Shown here one piece after another: positions 30,299-39,352 of a DNA stretch of 48,716 nucleotides. Under the pieces are notes generated by a model. It was not told where the DNA came from and made no database searches. It was given only the letters and a program-made list of their open reading frames with translations. A program made the translations under genes and the position numbers. The stretch lies in contig CAVUYQ010000029.1 in NCBI GenBank assembly GCA_963745765.1, forward strand, positions 1 to 48,716, given 5' to 3'. Origin of the DNA: Ww85 sp963745765. Its GTDB lineage: Bacteria; Desulfobacterota; Desulfobulbia; Desulfobulbales; Desulfocapsaceae. Position 1 is the first letter of the stretch. The number at the start of each line of letters is the position of its first letter.

Positions 30299-30856
30299 TT
30301 ATGACTCGTCCTCATCTTCTGTGACGATGGTGATCCGTTCAATCGCCGGATCGGTGAAACCATCCAGGCCGTCCCGAACGGTTGAGGAAAAACTATACAA
30401 TACCGCTCCCCCCGGACCGGCCTGGAACCAATGCTTCTCATAGGGCTCAAACGTTAGCTGATCCCCCGGCTTCAAAACCAGTTCATGGCGAAGCAAATAG
30501 ACATTTTCTTTTCCGGGGACAAGAAATCCTTCCTTCATCGTATCGTCTCCAGCAACATAAAAGCGCAGGTCACCAGAGATATGGCGAATAGTCTCCTGTT
30601 TGCCGGGATCATTGCCGATGCGGGGATGCCAATGTTCCGGTTCTGTCTGGTTCGGGAATAAGACAAGAACCTTTGCGGCAAGACGGTCAGTATTAACCAT
30701 CGTAAAAACCTGGACCCCCTCAACATCAAGATGACTCAAGCCGAAATCGACAACTTCAATTTTCTCAATTTCTCCATCTGAAATCTGAATTCCAGCACCC
30801 CGCATCATCCGGGCGGCACGATTCTGTGCATCCTTTTTTTGGTTTTTCGTTATCAT
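30299..30856 (-). CDS. D-lyxose ketol-isomerase family cupin
   Basis: 185 residues. The metal site of this cupin family is visible as PEHWHPRIGND (His75, His77) and GKQETIRH (Glu88), with a later histidine in FEPYEKHWFQ. D-lyxose isomerase interconverts D-lyxose and D-xylulose or acts on similar sugars in the cytoplasm. It lies divergent from the GntR-controlled cluster that follows, so it could belong to the same sugar regulon. The substrate is inferred from family only. Confidence 0.85.
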   Translation of the reverse strand: MITKNQKKDAQNRAARMMRGAGIQISDGEIEKIEVVDFGLSHLDVEGVQVFTMVNTDRLAAKVLVLFPNQTEPEHWHPRIGNDPGKQETIRHISGDLRFYVAGDDTMKEGFLVPGKENVYLLRHELVLKPGDQLTFEPYEKHWFQAGPGGAVLYSFSSTVRDGLDGFTDPAIERITIVTEDEDES

Positions 30857-31249
30857 GATCGTAGCGTATCCTTTGTGAAATCATTACAGCCAGCTCAAGA
30901 TGCAAACAGGAAAACACCCAAGGGTTAGCCTGAGCAAATCATAAATCACTTTTCCGCCCCTGCAACCTGAAATTCTTGTTTTCCTGCACCCCTTTTCCAA
31001 AATGTCGGGAAGTCCCCTAACCCACTGAAGGTATCATCAAGAATTCGATGGCATTCCAGACTCATCATTTCCATTAAATATCCGACACACAATGAGTTTA
31101 AAAATCATGGGAGAATTATTTTATTTATCTCAAATTTTTTATTTTTTATCTATTGTTTTTTATAAGATATTCTCAAAAATTAATTAATAAATGACATATA
31201 TTTTTTCTCGAAGACACAAATAAATATTGACAGACGAGGTTTTTTTGAA
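30857..31249. other. AT-rich divergent regulatory region
   Basis: Intergenic DNA between the divergent lyxose isomerase and GntR genes. Bases 31090-31250 are very AT-rich with several A/T tracts, as expected for promoter DNA. No gene, repeat or terminator is visible. Confidence 0.45.
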
Positions 31250-31255
31250 TATTGA
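31227..31255 (+). promoter_or_regulatory. Candidate sigma-70-type promoter of the GntR-TTT cluster
   Basis: A perfect -35 hexamer TTGACA (31227-31232) is separated by 17 bases from TATTGA (31250-31255), a modest -10. The GntR operator palindrome lies directly downstream, so it would block initiation. Confidence 0.4.
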
Positions 31256-31277
31256 GTTTTTGTATACAAAATTCAAT
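31251..31277. promoter_or_regulatory. Probable GntR operator
   Basis: TTTTGTATACAAAA (31258-31271) is a perfect 14-base palindrome. It is extended outward by ATTGA on the left and TTCAAT on the right, with a one-base bulge. FadR-subfamily regulators bind short palindromes of this kind. It sits 38 bases before the regulator start, fitting autoregulation and control of the TTT cluster. Confidence 0.55.
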
Positions 31278-31315
31278 AACAGGCCAGCAATTTAACGGTG
31301 TGACTTGGAAAAGAG

Positions 31316-32089
31316 ATGAACCAGAAGGTTATTCAATCAGAGAATCTTGATCAGAAAGCCTACCAGATCATCAAGGATATGATTGAACACCGGCAACTGC
31401 TGCCAGGCCAGAAAATTGCCCAGGAGAAACTCGCAGCGGAACTTGGTATCAGCCGCACTCCCCTGATCAGTGCGCTCAAATTTCTTGAGCAGGAAAAGCT
31501 CATCGAAACCAAGCCGCGACGAGGTTTTTTTGTCAGACTCTTCACCATGGAAGAGATGATCTCCATATTTGAAATTCGTGAAGTGCTGGAAGGCTTATCA
31601 GCACGACGCGCTGCTCAGTCAATCACCTTTAGCCAGGAAGAACAACTGAAAAAAATTTTCAAGCCATTCATGGAAAAAGGAGACATTCTTGATTATCAGG
31701 CCTACTCCAGGGCAGACAGAAGGTTTCACAACTATTTGGCCGAAATCAGTTCCGGGGAATTTCTGAGCAGCATATTGCAGACCTTCAATATTGTATCCCT
31801 TGCCTATCAGTTCCCGACACGAGAAGGTTTGATACGATCACCGAACGAGACAATCAAAGAACACTTAGCCATTGTCAATGCAATTTGCAGCCACGATCCG
31901 GAAGCGGCGGAACGGTGTATGCGTTTTCACCTGCAAACCACCGTCGCCAAACTCATCAAGGATATACAATCGAATAAATCACATCAGAAAGGAGGTGGAA
32001 AAAACAGGAAAACATCCAGTCAGCATCAGCAAGCCGCTCTCAAGGTAACGGGAGATGCTATCTCGATAAACAACACCAGAAAACCATAG
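31316..32089 (+). CDS. GntR-family transcriptional regulator, FadR (FCD) subfamily
   Basis: 257 residues. The N-terminal winged helix-turn-helix includes QIIKDMIEHRQLLPGQKI and LAAELGISRTPLISAL (about 40-58), ending with KPRRGFFVR. The C-terminal all-helical FCD domain (about 85-225) has IFEIREVLEGLSARRA, a metal-site DRRFHNYLAE and the late REGLIRSPNETIKEHLAIVNAI with AERCMRFHL. These regulators sense carboxylates such as sugar acids. A basic, low-complexity tail follows. It is the first gene before the TTT operon and probably controls it from the palindrome upstream. GGAAAAGAG precedes the ATG. Confidence 0.9.
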   Translation: MNQKVIQSENLDQKAYQIIKDMIEHRQLLPGQKIAQEKLAAELGISRTPLISALKFLEQEKLIETKPRRGFFVRLFTMEEMISIFEIREVLEGLSARRAAQSITFSQEEQLKKIFKPFMEKGDILDYQAYSRADRRFHNYLAEISSGEFLSSILQTFNIVSLAYQFPTREGLIRSPNETIKEHLAIVNAICSHDPEAAERCMRFHLQTTVAKLIKDIQSNKSHQKGGGKNRKTSSQHQQAALKVTGDAISINNTRKP

Positions 32090-32104
32090 CCAATGGAGAT
32101 TAAA

Positions 32105-33107
32105 ATGAAAAGAATCTTACTCATCAGTGCGGCAGTATTCTTAGCAATGGCATGTGGTACCCAGGCGGCACAAAAATTCCCGTCAAGAAACATTACCAAC
32201 GTTGTGGTATGGGGTGCAGGCGGAGGAACCGATACCTGTAACCGCATCATTTCTGCCGAGATGGCTCCCTTCCTCGGTGTAAACATCAATGTTATCAATA
32301 AAACCGGCGGCGTCGGCGGATCAGTCGGTATGACCTACGGTTTCAGCCAGCCTCATGATGGCTATACCCTGACCGGTCTTTCCGAATCAAATGTAACTGC
32401 AGGCGTCCAGGGCGGTTGGGATAAGAACTTTGACGTATGGGACCCCTTCATCGTCGGCGGTTCACCTGATCTGATTTCAGTAAATGCTGACGCACCTTAC
32501 AAACATTAAAGATCTGATCGAAGCAGCAAAAAAAGATCCGAACTCCATCAAAGCGGGAGCCAGTGCGGCAGGATCCATCCATCACCTCAATCTTCTCGCT
32601 CTCGAGAAAGGTTCCGGTGCAAAATTCAATTTTATTCCCTACACAGGATCAGCTCCGGCCCAGAATGCCGCGATGTCGGGTGAAGTGACCGTTGTTGTCA
32701 CGTCCCTTGCCGAGCAGCAGCAACTCCTGCGCGGCGGAAAACTTCGTCCGCTTGCCATGCTGATACCCACTTCTTTTGAAGTTGAAGGACTTGGCGCCAT
32801 TCCGTCAGGCTTCGATTCTTATCCTGAGATGTCAAAATACCTGCCGATTTCCCAGGCTATCGGTTTTGCCGTCCCCCATGACGTGCCGGAAGAGGCAAAA
32901 GCGGTTCTCGTCGATGCTTTCAAAAAAGCGATCGCCAGCGACAAAGTGAAAACATGGGCAAAAGATAATTACTACCTTCTTTCCGGTGCAACCGGCGAGG
33001 AGTCACGCGCGATCTTTGCAGCGCTTCAATCCAACTTCACCTGGACACTGTTTGAACTCGGCGCAGCCAAGATAAGTCCTGAAACACTTGGAATACCTAA
33101 ACCTTAA
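32105..33107 (+). pseudogene. TTT transporter substrate-binding protein (TctC), split by a frameshift
   Basis: From ATG at 32105 (GGAG six bases upstream) the protein has a signal peptide (RILLISAAVFLAMACGTQAA) and the TctC start FPSRNITNVVVWGAGGGTDT, then INKTGGVGGSVGM. The frame stops at 32507-32509. The remainder, from NIKDLIEAAKKDP through FIPYTGSAPAQNAAMSGEV to the end, is in another frame. Adding one A in the run at about 32502-32504 joins them into about 334 residues, normal for TctC. This periplasmic protein would capture a carboxylate for the permease genes downstream. A homopolymer position favours a base-calling error over decay, but both are possible. Confidence 0.85.
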
Positions 33108-33130
33108 AAACAAGCTTTCAACCTAGTTGG

Positions 33131-33146
33131 GATATCAATTGATATC
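33131..33146. repeat. Perfect 16-base palindrome between tctC and tctB
   Basis: GATATCAATTGATATC at 33131-33146. It lies just before the intra-operon hairpin and could be an operator or simply part of an RNA fold. Confidence 0.4.
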
Positions 33147-33151
33147 GAACT

Positions 33152-33206
33152 TGAGGCCGGACACTGCACAGCAGCAACACGCTCAACAGCCCGGCCTCAT
33201 TTTTTA
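33152..33206 (+). terminator. Intra-operon terminator/attenuator between tctC and tctB
   Basis: TGAGGCCGG (33152-33160) pairs with CCGGCCTCA (33191-33199), followed by TTTTTT. A terminator here would lower permease expression relative to the binding protein, a usual arrangement for binding-protein-dependent transporters. Confidence 0.7.
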
Positions 33207-33225
33207 TAAATTCAGGAACTAAGCC

Positions 33226-33996
33226 ATGATGCAAACAGAGGAACTTCGCAAGGCAGACATTTTCTCAGGTGCAGCCATTCTCCTGCTCGGCCTGTTCATT
33301 ATCAGCCAGGGGATGCAGATGCCGATGAAAGATTCGTATGCCGGCGTGCAGAATGTCTGGTATGTGTCTCCCGCCCTGTTACCCCTCTTTATTGGTGCCA
33401 TACTGGCGTTACTCGGTTTGAGCCTCATGAGAACAGCCTTTAAAGCAGTTGGTCTGCAGGGGATAAAGAGTACCCTCAACTACCTTTGTGGACCCGTTTT
33501 TATCACCTTTCTCAAACGGGACGATACGATACGGTTCTACGGCATTATCCTTAATCTCATTGTATTCGTCTTTATCCTGATCCCGCGGATCGACTTTTTT
33601 GTAGCATCAGTCTTTTTCCTGCTCGTTTTCTTTTTTATGTTTTACTGCACTCCGTCGGAACTGCTGGTTCGGCTGATCTGGCTCATGCTGGGCGCAACGC
33701 TTCTCCTCTGCACCTTCATGTTCACCAGCCTGTCAGGCAAAGTCAGCAGCGTTATTTTCTATCCCGCCGATTGCCTCGTCATCCTGTTTATTGCCGGCTT
33801 TATCCTCACCACACGTCATCAGGTTGCGCACATTCCGGAACTCAAAATAAAATTCAGGCGCAGTCTCATTGTCGCCTTTGTGGCCCCGTTCACCATTGGC
33901 ATTATTTTCAAATACTTTCTTCTTGTTCCCATGCCTTTTGAGGGACTTGTTGTCAGCCTGCTGGACGCTGTCTGGTATGCCGATTTCTGGTCATAA
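33226..33996 (+). CDS. TTT transporter small membrane subunit (TctB family), enlarged
   Basis: 256 residues with about six to seven hydrophobic helices, starting with DIFSGAAILLLGLFIISQGMQMPM as in TctB. Typical TctB proteins have about 150 residues and four helices; this one is much longer. It acts as the small inner-membrane subunit together with TctA, which follows 14 bases downstream. Start 33226 versus the next ATG (33229) cannot be resolved. Confidence 0.8.
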   Translation: MMQTEELRKADIFSGAAILLLGLFIISQGMQMPMKDSYAGVQNVWYVSPALLPLFIGAILALLGLSLMRTAFKAVGLQGIKSTLNYLCGPVFITFLKRDDTIRFYGIILNLIVFVFILIPRIDFFVASVFFLLVFFFMFYCTPSELLVRLIWLMLGATLLLCTFMFTSLSGKVSSVIFYPADCLVILFIAGFILTTRHQVAHIPELKIKFRRSLIVAFVAPFTIGIIFKYFLLVPMPFEGLVVSLLDAVWYADFWS

Positions 33997-34010
33997 AGGA
34001 GTTACTTTTC

Positions 34011-35543
34011 ATGGTAATTTTAGAACAGATCAAGACCTTTTTCGAGATCGCCGGCAGCATGGTCAGCGACCCGGTTTCGCTTGCCATACTCTTCGGTTCT
34101 GTTTTGCTCGGTATCCTTTTTGGGGCCATGCCGGGATTGACATCCACACTGGGAGTCGCTCTCCTCACCGCCCTCACCTACAGCATGGATACGGCGATGG
34201 CGATGATCTGCCTGCTGTCAATATACGTCGGCGGCACCTATGGCGGATCCTATGCATCGATCCTGATCAATATACCGGGAACCGCCGCCGCTGCTGCGAC
34301 CGCTCTTGACGGTTATCCGCTCGCCTGTAAAGGCCAGGGTGGCCGGGCAATCGGCCTCACCACTACAGCGTCTTCAATAGGCACTATGATCAGTATGCTC
34401 TTTGTTGTCAGTATCTCGCCAATCATCTCAAATTTTGCTCTTCAGTTTACGTCGTTCGAATTTTTCCTCCTGGCCTTCTTCGGAATTCTGATAAGCGGTA
34501 CTCTGACGGCTCCCGACCTGGTCATTAAAGGCTGGATAATGGGATTTCTTGGACTCTTCCTGGCCTGTGTCGGTCGTGACCAGCTCCAGTTTTTCCCACG
34601 TTTTACCTTCGGTTTTTCCGATCTTGAAAGTGGTATAGAGGTTGTTCCAGTCCTTATCGGTGCATTCGGCATTCCCCAGATCATCGGCGTTCTTCGAGAT
34701 CAATCCCAAATGCCCAAGGCCAAGAAACTGCAGCGCATCATGCCTGAAATTGGCACGGTCCTGCGCAATATTCCGGCAATTATCCGCTCCTCTCTTATCG
34801 GCGTCGGTATTGGTGCGGTTCCCGGTATCGGAGAAGATATTGCCGGCTGGGTTTCATACGGAACCGCGAAAAACACCTCAAAACATCCTGAAACCTTCGG
34901 TACCGGTGAACTCCAGGGTGTTATTGCCAGTGAAACGGCCAACAACGCCTGTGTCGGCGGTGCGATGATCCCACTGCTCACTCTCGGCATACCCGGCAGT
35001 CCGCCGGCTGCCATGCTGCTTGGTGCCCTGATGCTGCACGGGGTTACCCCCGGGCCGATGATTACCTTCGAGCATCCGACATTTATCATTGAAGTAGCGG
35101 CTATCCTGCTGCTTGCCTCGGTTGCTATGTGGATCACCGGGATGATTCTGGCAAAGCAGGTAGTAAAAGTACTTAACATTCCTACCCCACTCTTCATGCC
35201 GATTATCGGCGTGCTCTGTATTATCGGCTCTTACTCGCTCGGCCTCAATATTTTCAATCTTTTCCTGATGCTGCCGGTCGGCATTATCTGCTACTTTCTC
35301 ACAAACATGGGGTATCCCATTGCCCCGCTTGTCATTGGCGTCATCCTCGGCCCAATGGCGGATACCAACCTGCGCCGGGCGTTGATGGTTTCCCAGGGCA
35401 GTTTCATGCCTGTATTCACCCGACCGGTATCTCTGATTCTTTTCATTATCATCGTCTGGACCCTTTTCAGTCAGTTTGGCTGGTACAAGCGATCACTCGC
35501 AAGCGTTAAAGGGAAACTATTCAACCACAAAAAGAATAACTAA
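34011..35543 (+). CDS. TTT transporter large permease (TctA family)
   Basis: 510 residues, about 12 membrane helices. Two characteristic TctA segments are visible: GAMPGLTSTLGVALLTALTY with GGTYGGSYASILINIPGT in the first half, and VGAVPGIGEDIAGWVSY-like GVGIGAVPGIGEDIAGW with TLGIPGSPPAAMLLGALMLHG in the second. It is the secondary-active permease that takes up carboxylates delivered by TctC, probably driven by proton or sodium gradients. AAAGGAG precedes the start. The operon continues into the sugar isomerase gene 43 bases later. Confidence 0.94.
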   Translation: MVILEQIKTFFEIAGSMVSDPVSLAILFGSVLLGILFGAMPGLTSTLGVALLTALTYSMDTAMAMICLLSIYVGGTYGGSYASILINIPGTAAAAATALDGYPLACKGQGGRAIGLTTTASSIGTMISMLFVVSISPIISNFALQFTSFEFFLLAFFGILISGTLTAPDLVIKGWIMGFLGLFLACVGRDQLQFFPRFTFGFSDLESGIEVVPVLIGAFGIPQIIGVLRDQSQMPKAKKLQRIMPEIGTVLRNIPAIIRSSLIGVGIGAVPGIGEDIAGWVSYGTAKNTSKHPETFGTGELQGVIASETANNACVGGAMIPLLTLGIPGSPPAAMLLGALMLHGVTPGPMITFEHPTFIIEVAAILLLASVAMWITGMILAKQVVKVLNIPTPLFMPIIGVLCIIGSYSLGLNIFNLFLMLPVGIICYFLTNMGYPIAPLVIGVILGPMADTNLRRALMVSQGSFMPVFTRPVSLILFIIIVWTLFSQFGWYKRSLASVKGKLFNHKKNN

Positions 35544-35586
35544 TCGCTGTCACCGACAACCGTAAAACAACACTTGGAGCTTCATC

Positions 35587-36552
35587 ATGCTGAAATTAGC
35601 AATTATCACCAGTTTCCTGTCAAAAACGAAGGATCGTTTCCACGAGTACAATAAACCGCTGAATCTTGACGAAAAGTTCAAGCTGCTTTCTACCATAGAC
35701 GGCTACACCGGCGTTGAGATCGTCCATCCCTACGAGGTCAATGAAGTGCAGGAAACAAAAGCGGCCCTGAAAAAGTATCATCTCGAAGTGTCTGCCGTGA
35801 ATGTAAATGTCAAGGCCGAGCCCGAATTTCGCAATGGCGGCCTGACCTCACTTGAAAAGTCTACCAGGGAGAAAGCGGTACAGTTTATCAAAAATGCCAA
35901 AGATTTTGCGGCAGACATCGGGGCTGACAAAGTTACCTGCTGCCCTCTCGGCGATGGCTATGAATTTGCCTTTCAAAACGATTATGCTACTGCCTGGAGA
36001 CATCTTATCGAAACGTTTTCCGAGGCGGGTGATTACCGGAGAGAAATTCCTCTTTATATAGAATACAAGCCAAGCGAAACCCGTGGCCGCTGTTTTGTTG
36101 ATACTGCAGCCAAGGCACTGTGCCTGCTGAACGATATCAAAATTGATGCAATGGGTATAACGCTCGATTTCGGTCATTCCATGTATGGAAATGAAAATCC
36201 GGCTGAAGCGGTCTCGCTGCTTGAGGCAAGTCCCTTTAAATACTACATCCACATCAATGATAACGATGGTAAGTGGGACTGGGATTATTTCTGCGGTACT
36301 AAGCACTATCTTGATTATGTGGAATTTCTCTACTATCTGAAAAAATATAATTATAACGATTATTTCACATCGGATACCTCTCCTACGCGCTGGGACATCA
36401 AAGGTACCTTTGAGGCAAACAGCCGCATGACGGCAAAAATCTGGAAGCTGTTCGACAATATTGATACCGACCGTCTTGAGTCACTGATGACGCAAGGGGA
36501 TTATATTAAAACCTGGAAATTCATCGAGCAGAATATCTTCTGCCTTAAATAG
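35587..36552 (+). CDS. Xylose isomerase-like TIM-barrel sugar (phosphate) isomerase/epimerase
   Basis: 321 residues. TIM-barrel of the AP-endonuclease-2/xylose isomerase-like family. Likely metal ligands are Glu in YIEYKPSE, Asp in ITLDFGHS and His in YIHINDNDG. The fourth usual acidic ligand appears as Asp in TSDTSPTR. Such enzymes isomerise or epimerise sugars, keto sugars or sugar acids in the cytoplasm (hydroxypyruvate isomerase/OtnI-like, tagatose epimerase-like). Directly after the TTT permease and before the DUF1537 kinase, it would act on the imported acid sugar. TGGAGC precedes the ATG. Confidence 0.85.
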   Translation: MLKLAIITSFLSKTKDRFHEYNKPLNLDEKFKLLSTIDGYTGVEIVHPYEVNEVQETKAALKKYHLEVSAVNVNVKAEPEFRNGGLTSLEKSTREKAVQFIKNAKDFAADIGADKVTCCPLGDGYEFAFQNDYATAWRHLIETFSEAGDYRREIPLYIEYKPSETRGRCFVDTAAKALCLLNDIKIDAMGITLDFGHSMYGNENPAEAVSLLEASPFKYYIHINDNDGKWDWDYFCGTKHYLDYVEFLYYLKKYNYNDYFTSDTSPTRWDIKGTFEANSRMTAKIWKLFDNIDTDRLESLMTQGDYIKTWKFIEQNIFCLK

Positions 36553-36563
36553 AGTGTCTTATT

Positions 36564-37975
36564 ATGAATGAAAATAACGTGATTAATACCGATTACCTCA
36601 AGACCCTTCCCCTGACTGGCCAACCGACCTCCTACCCGAAATCAGACGGGAGATCGGCAAATCCGATTACAAGATCATTGTTCTGGATGATGATCCGACG
36701 GGCACACAGACAGCACGCGACCTGCCGGTTCTGACTACCTGGACGGCTGATGCCCTCAAAAAGGAACTTACCGGCTCGTATCCGGCATTCTTCATCCTGA
36801 CTAACAGCAGAAGCCTTCCCCGTGACGAGGCTTGCGAACTCGCCCGCGAGATAGGCAATGCGATCAATACAGCAACACAGGCAACCGGTGTCCGGACGGT
36901 GATTATAAGCAGAAGCGATTCCACCCTGCGGGGACATTTTCCTGCCGAGGTGGATGAGACGGCAAGGACCATGGGCAAGCAGGATCTTCCCTACCTGGTT
37001 ATCCCGTTTTTCCTGGAAGGCGGCCGCTACACCATCAATGATATTCATTACGTACGCGAAGGGACACGACTGGTTCCGGCGGCCCTGACACCGTTTGCAA
37101 AGGATGCGGCGTTTGGGTTCAGTAATTCGAATCTGAAAAAGTACATTGAAGAAAAAACAGCCGGCGCTATTCATTCGGAGGATGTCAAATCCATCAGTAT
37201 CGAGGACATCCGCAGAGGAGGCCCTGATCGTGTTGCCGAACTCCTTTCCCAGGTATCACCTGCAAAGGCCTGCTGCGTTAATGCGGCATCCTACCGTGAC
37301 ATGGAGGTTCTCGTTGCAGCGCTTATAAAAGTTGAAAAACAGGGCAAGGAATTTCTGTACCGTACAGCAGCGTCATTTGTCCGTACAAGAACCGGTCTTG
37401 CTGAAACAGGGGGTATCCTGTCTAAAGAAGAGTTAACCAGTGGAAGTAAAAACGGTGGTCTTTTTGTCATTGGCTCCTATGTAGCAAAAACTACCAGCCA
37501 GGTAAACACCCTGTTCGAAGAGACGGATATCACACCGATCGAGGTAAATGTCAGGCAGCTTCTTGATGCAGGCCGTCGGCAGAGCGAGATCAGCCGCGTT
37601 ACCGACACCACTTCGAAAATTCTTGAATCAGGCAGGGATGCTGCAATCTATACCAGCCGGGAACTGGTAAGCGGAAATGATGCCGTGTCAAGTCTTGAGA
37701 TCGGGCAGACCGTTTCCGATAGTCTCATAGAAATAGTCCGTAATATCATGGTTCAGCCGCGCTATCTTGTGGCCAAGGGCGGTATAACCTCAAGTGACGT
37801 TGCAACCAAGGCACTTGGCGTGCGAAGAGCGATGGTTATCGGCCAGGCACTTCCCGGTGTTCCTGCCTGGAAGCTTGGCAATGAAACCCGTTATCCCGGC
37901 ATGACCTATATCATCTTTCCCGGAAATGTCGGTGATGCTGATGCCCTCGTGCAGATCCAGCGAAACCTTAGTTAG
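36564..37975 (+). pseudogene. DUF1537 four-carbon acid-sugar kinase, one frameshift near the start
   Basis: The ATG at 36564 opens a frame reading NNVINTDYLKTLP that leaves homology at a run of four C near 36608-36611. One more C would continue PPDWPTDLLPEIRREIGK into the long frame that runs to 37975. The long frame shows the family start YKIIVLDDDPTGTQT, RSDSTLRGHFPAEVD, GGRYTINDIHYV and a C-terminal LVAKGGITSSDVA with ALPGVPAWKLG, ending in TYIIFPGNVGD. The joined protein is about 470 residues, a normal length. DUF1537 enzymes (OtnK, DtnK type) phosphorylate 3-oxo-tetronates or D-threonate-like acids with ATP. The dispersed repeat copy 3 begins in its stop codon. Confidence 0.85.
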
Positions 37976-38117
37976 TGTCTGCCCAGGAATGAGTCATTTT
38001 GTTCTAAATCGAGGCGCTTGATGAATTTAACCGCAGGCATATGGTCAATATTCGGAGGATTAAATTCTGAAAGCAACGAAGAGTTAGGGAAAAAGGGCCA
38101 TTTATGGACAGACACTA
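37973..38117 (+). repeat. Dispersed repeat, copy 3 (short MITE-like variant)
   Basis: 145 bp with terminal inverted repeats TAGTGTCTGcCCA at the left and TGGaCAGACACTA at the right. The interior (aaatcgaggcgcttga, gcatatggtcaatattcgg, aggattaaatt, gcaacgaagagtt) is recognisably related to copies 1 and 2 but lacks about 15 bases in the middle. The left end overlaps the stop codon of the DUF1537 gene. Bases 38118-38364 hold no recognisable gene. Confidence 0.75.
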
Positions 38118-38364
38118 GTTAGTTTTCGTCCGGAACACATGCGCAGAAACCAAAAAGCTGTTTGGAGGCTCACTGACCGTTCTTCAGGCAGCGGCAGAGC
38201 TCAACAGACCAATCATGCGGCAAATGATGTCAGGCACACCTGATCGAACATATGCTGGCAAAAACCTCCAACAAGGCCAAGAAAGAGCTTCTACACCACA
38301 AAAATCAAATTGTTCTGTTTTGTTGACAGAGCCAAATAGTAACGAATAACAAGGAGATTTACCG

Positions 38365-39210
38365 ATGAAACATACCGTTACAACTATCAAGGAAATGAGT
38401 AAAAAGGGCGAGACCATCACGATGCTCACCGCATATGATTTTCCGACAGCTAAAAAAGTAAATGACGCGGGGATAGACATGATCCTTGTCGGAGACTCAT
38501 GTGCCATGGTCGTGCACGGTCATCCCACCACCCTGACCGCCACTATGGACATGATGGTCCTGCATTGTGCCGCTGTTGCCCGTGCCTGCGATCGTACCAT
38601 GGTCATTGCCGATATGCCGTTCGGTTCGTTCCAGTACGGTATCGAGGAGACCATGCGCAACGCCGCACGCTTTGTCACTGAGGCAAAGGTTGACGGCGTC
38701 AAATTCGAAGCGACCCCATACCATATTGAAAAAACGAAAGCCATCGTCGAAATGGGTATTCCGGTCATGGGCCATGTCGGACTGCACCCGCAGGCCGTCG
38801 GCGCTCTTGGCGGACTGAAGGTCCAGGGCAAGGATATGGATTCCGCCCGCAAGGTCGTGAGAGAGTCCCTGGCATTGCAGGATGCAGGCGTCTTCGGTAT
38901 TATTATTGAAGCTGTACCGGCAAAATTATCTGCCTATATCACGAAAAAACTCGATGTCCCGACCATCAGTATTGGCGGTGGCCCCGGCTGCTCGGGACAA
39001 CTTCTTGTCACTCCGGACCTGCTCGGCCTCTATGACAACTTCACTCCTTCCTTTGCCAAACAATATCAGCATTTCGGTGAACTAATGATCGATACCTTCA
39101 AACAGTATAAGGAAGAGGTGGTGACCGGCGTATTCCCCGGTGAAAAACACAGCTACAAGATGTCTGACGAGGTTTTAGAGGCAATCGAGAAAGAGTTCGG
39201 CAAGGCCTGA
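38365..39210 (+). CDS. PanB-like (ketopantoate hydroxymethyltransferase family) protein in a catabolic cluster
   Basis: 281 residues with the PanB TIM-barrel. Metal-binding Asp44 (LVGDS) and Asp83 (ADMPF), Lys113, Glu115 and catalytic Glu182 (IEAVP) are kept. Several family-wide words are changed: DSCAM for DSLGM, VKFEAT for VKLEGG, and HGHPTTLTAT for the usual loop. PanB transfers a hydroxymethyl group to ketoisovalerate in pantothenate synthesis. No panC or panD is near, and the gene closes a sugar-acid uptake operon, so a related aldol reaction on another 2-keto acid is plausible. AAGGAG precedes the start; a terminator follows. Confidence 0.85.
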   Translation: MKHTVTTIKEMSKKGETITMLTAYDFPTAKKVNDAGIDMILVGDSCAMVVHGHPTTLTATMDMMVLHCAAVARACDRTMVIADMPFGSFQYGIEETMRNAARFVTEAKVDGVKFEATPYHIEKTKAIVEMGIPVMGHVGLHPQAVGALGGLKVQGKDMDSARKVVRESLALQDAGVFGIIIEAVPAKLSAYITKKLDVPTISIGGGPGCSGQLLVTPDLLGLYDNFTPSFAKQYQHFGELMIDTFKQYKEEVVTGVFPGEKHSYKMSDEVLEAIEKEFGKA

Positions 39211-39221
39211 TCTATCCTCCT

Positions 39222-39265
39222 CGGTCCGGCAGAGAGGTGGTTTATACCCTGTCGGACCGTTTTTC
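39222..39265 (+). terminator. Rho-independent terminator after the PanB-like gene
   Basis: CGGTCCGgCAG pairs with CTGtCGGACCG, followed by TTTTT. It closes the cluster that begins with the GntR gene. Confidence 0.8.
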
Positions 39266-39352
39266 CCTGCTGTTATCTCCTCGTTTCCAAAGGCTGCAAA
39301 GGACAGCCTGAAACCGCTCCGCATTGTTCAAAAATAAGGTCAATTTATTTCA

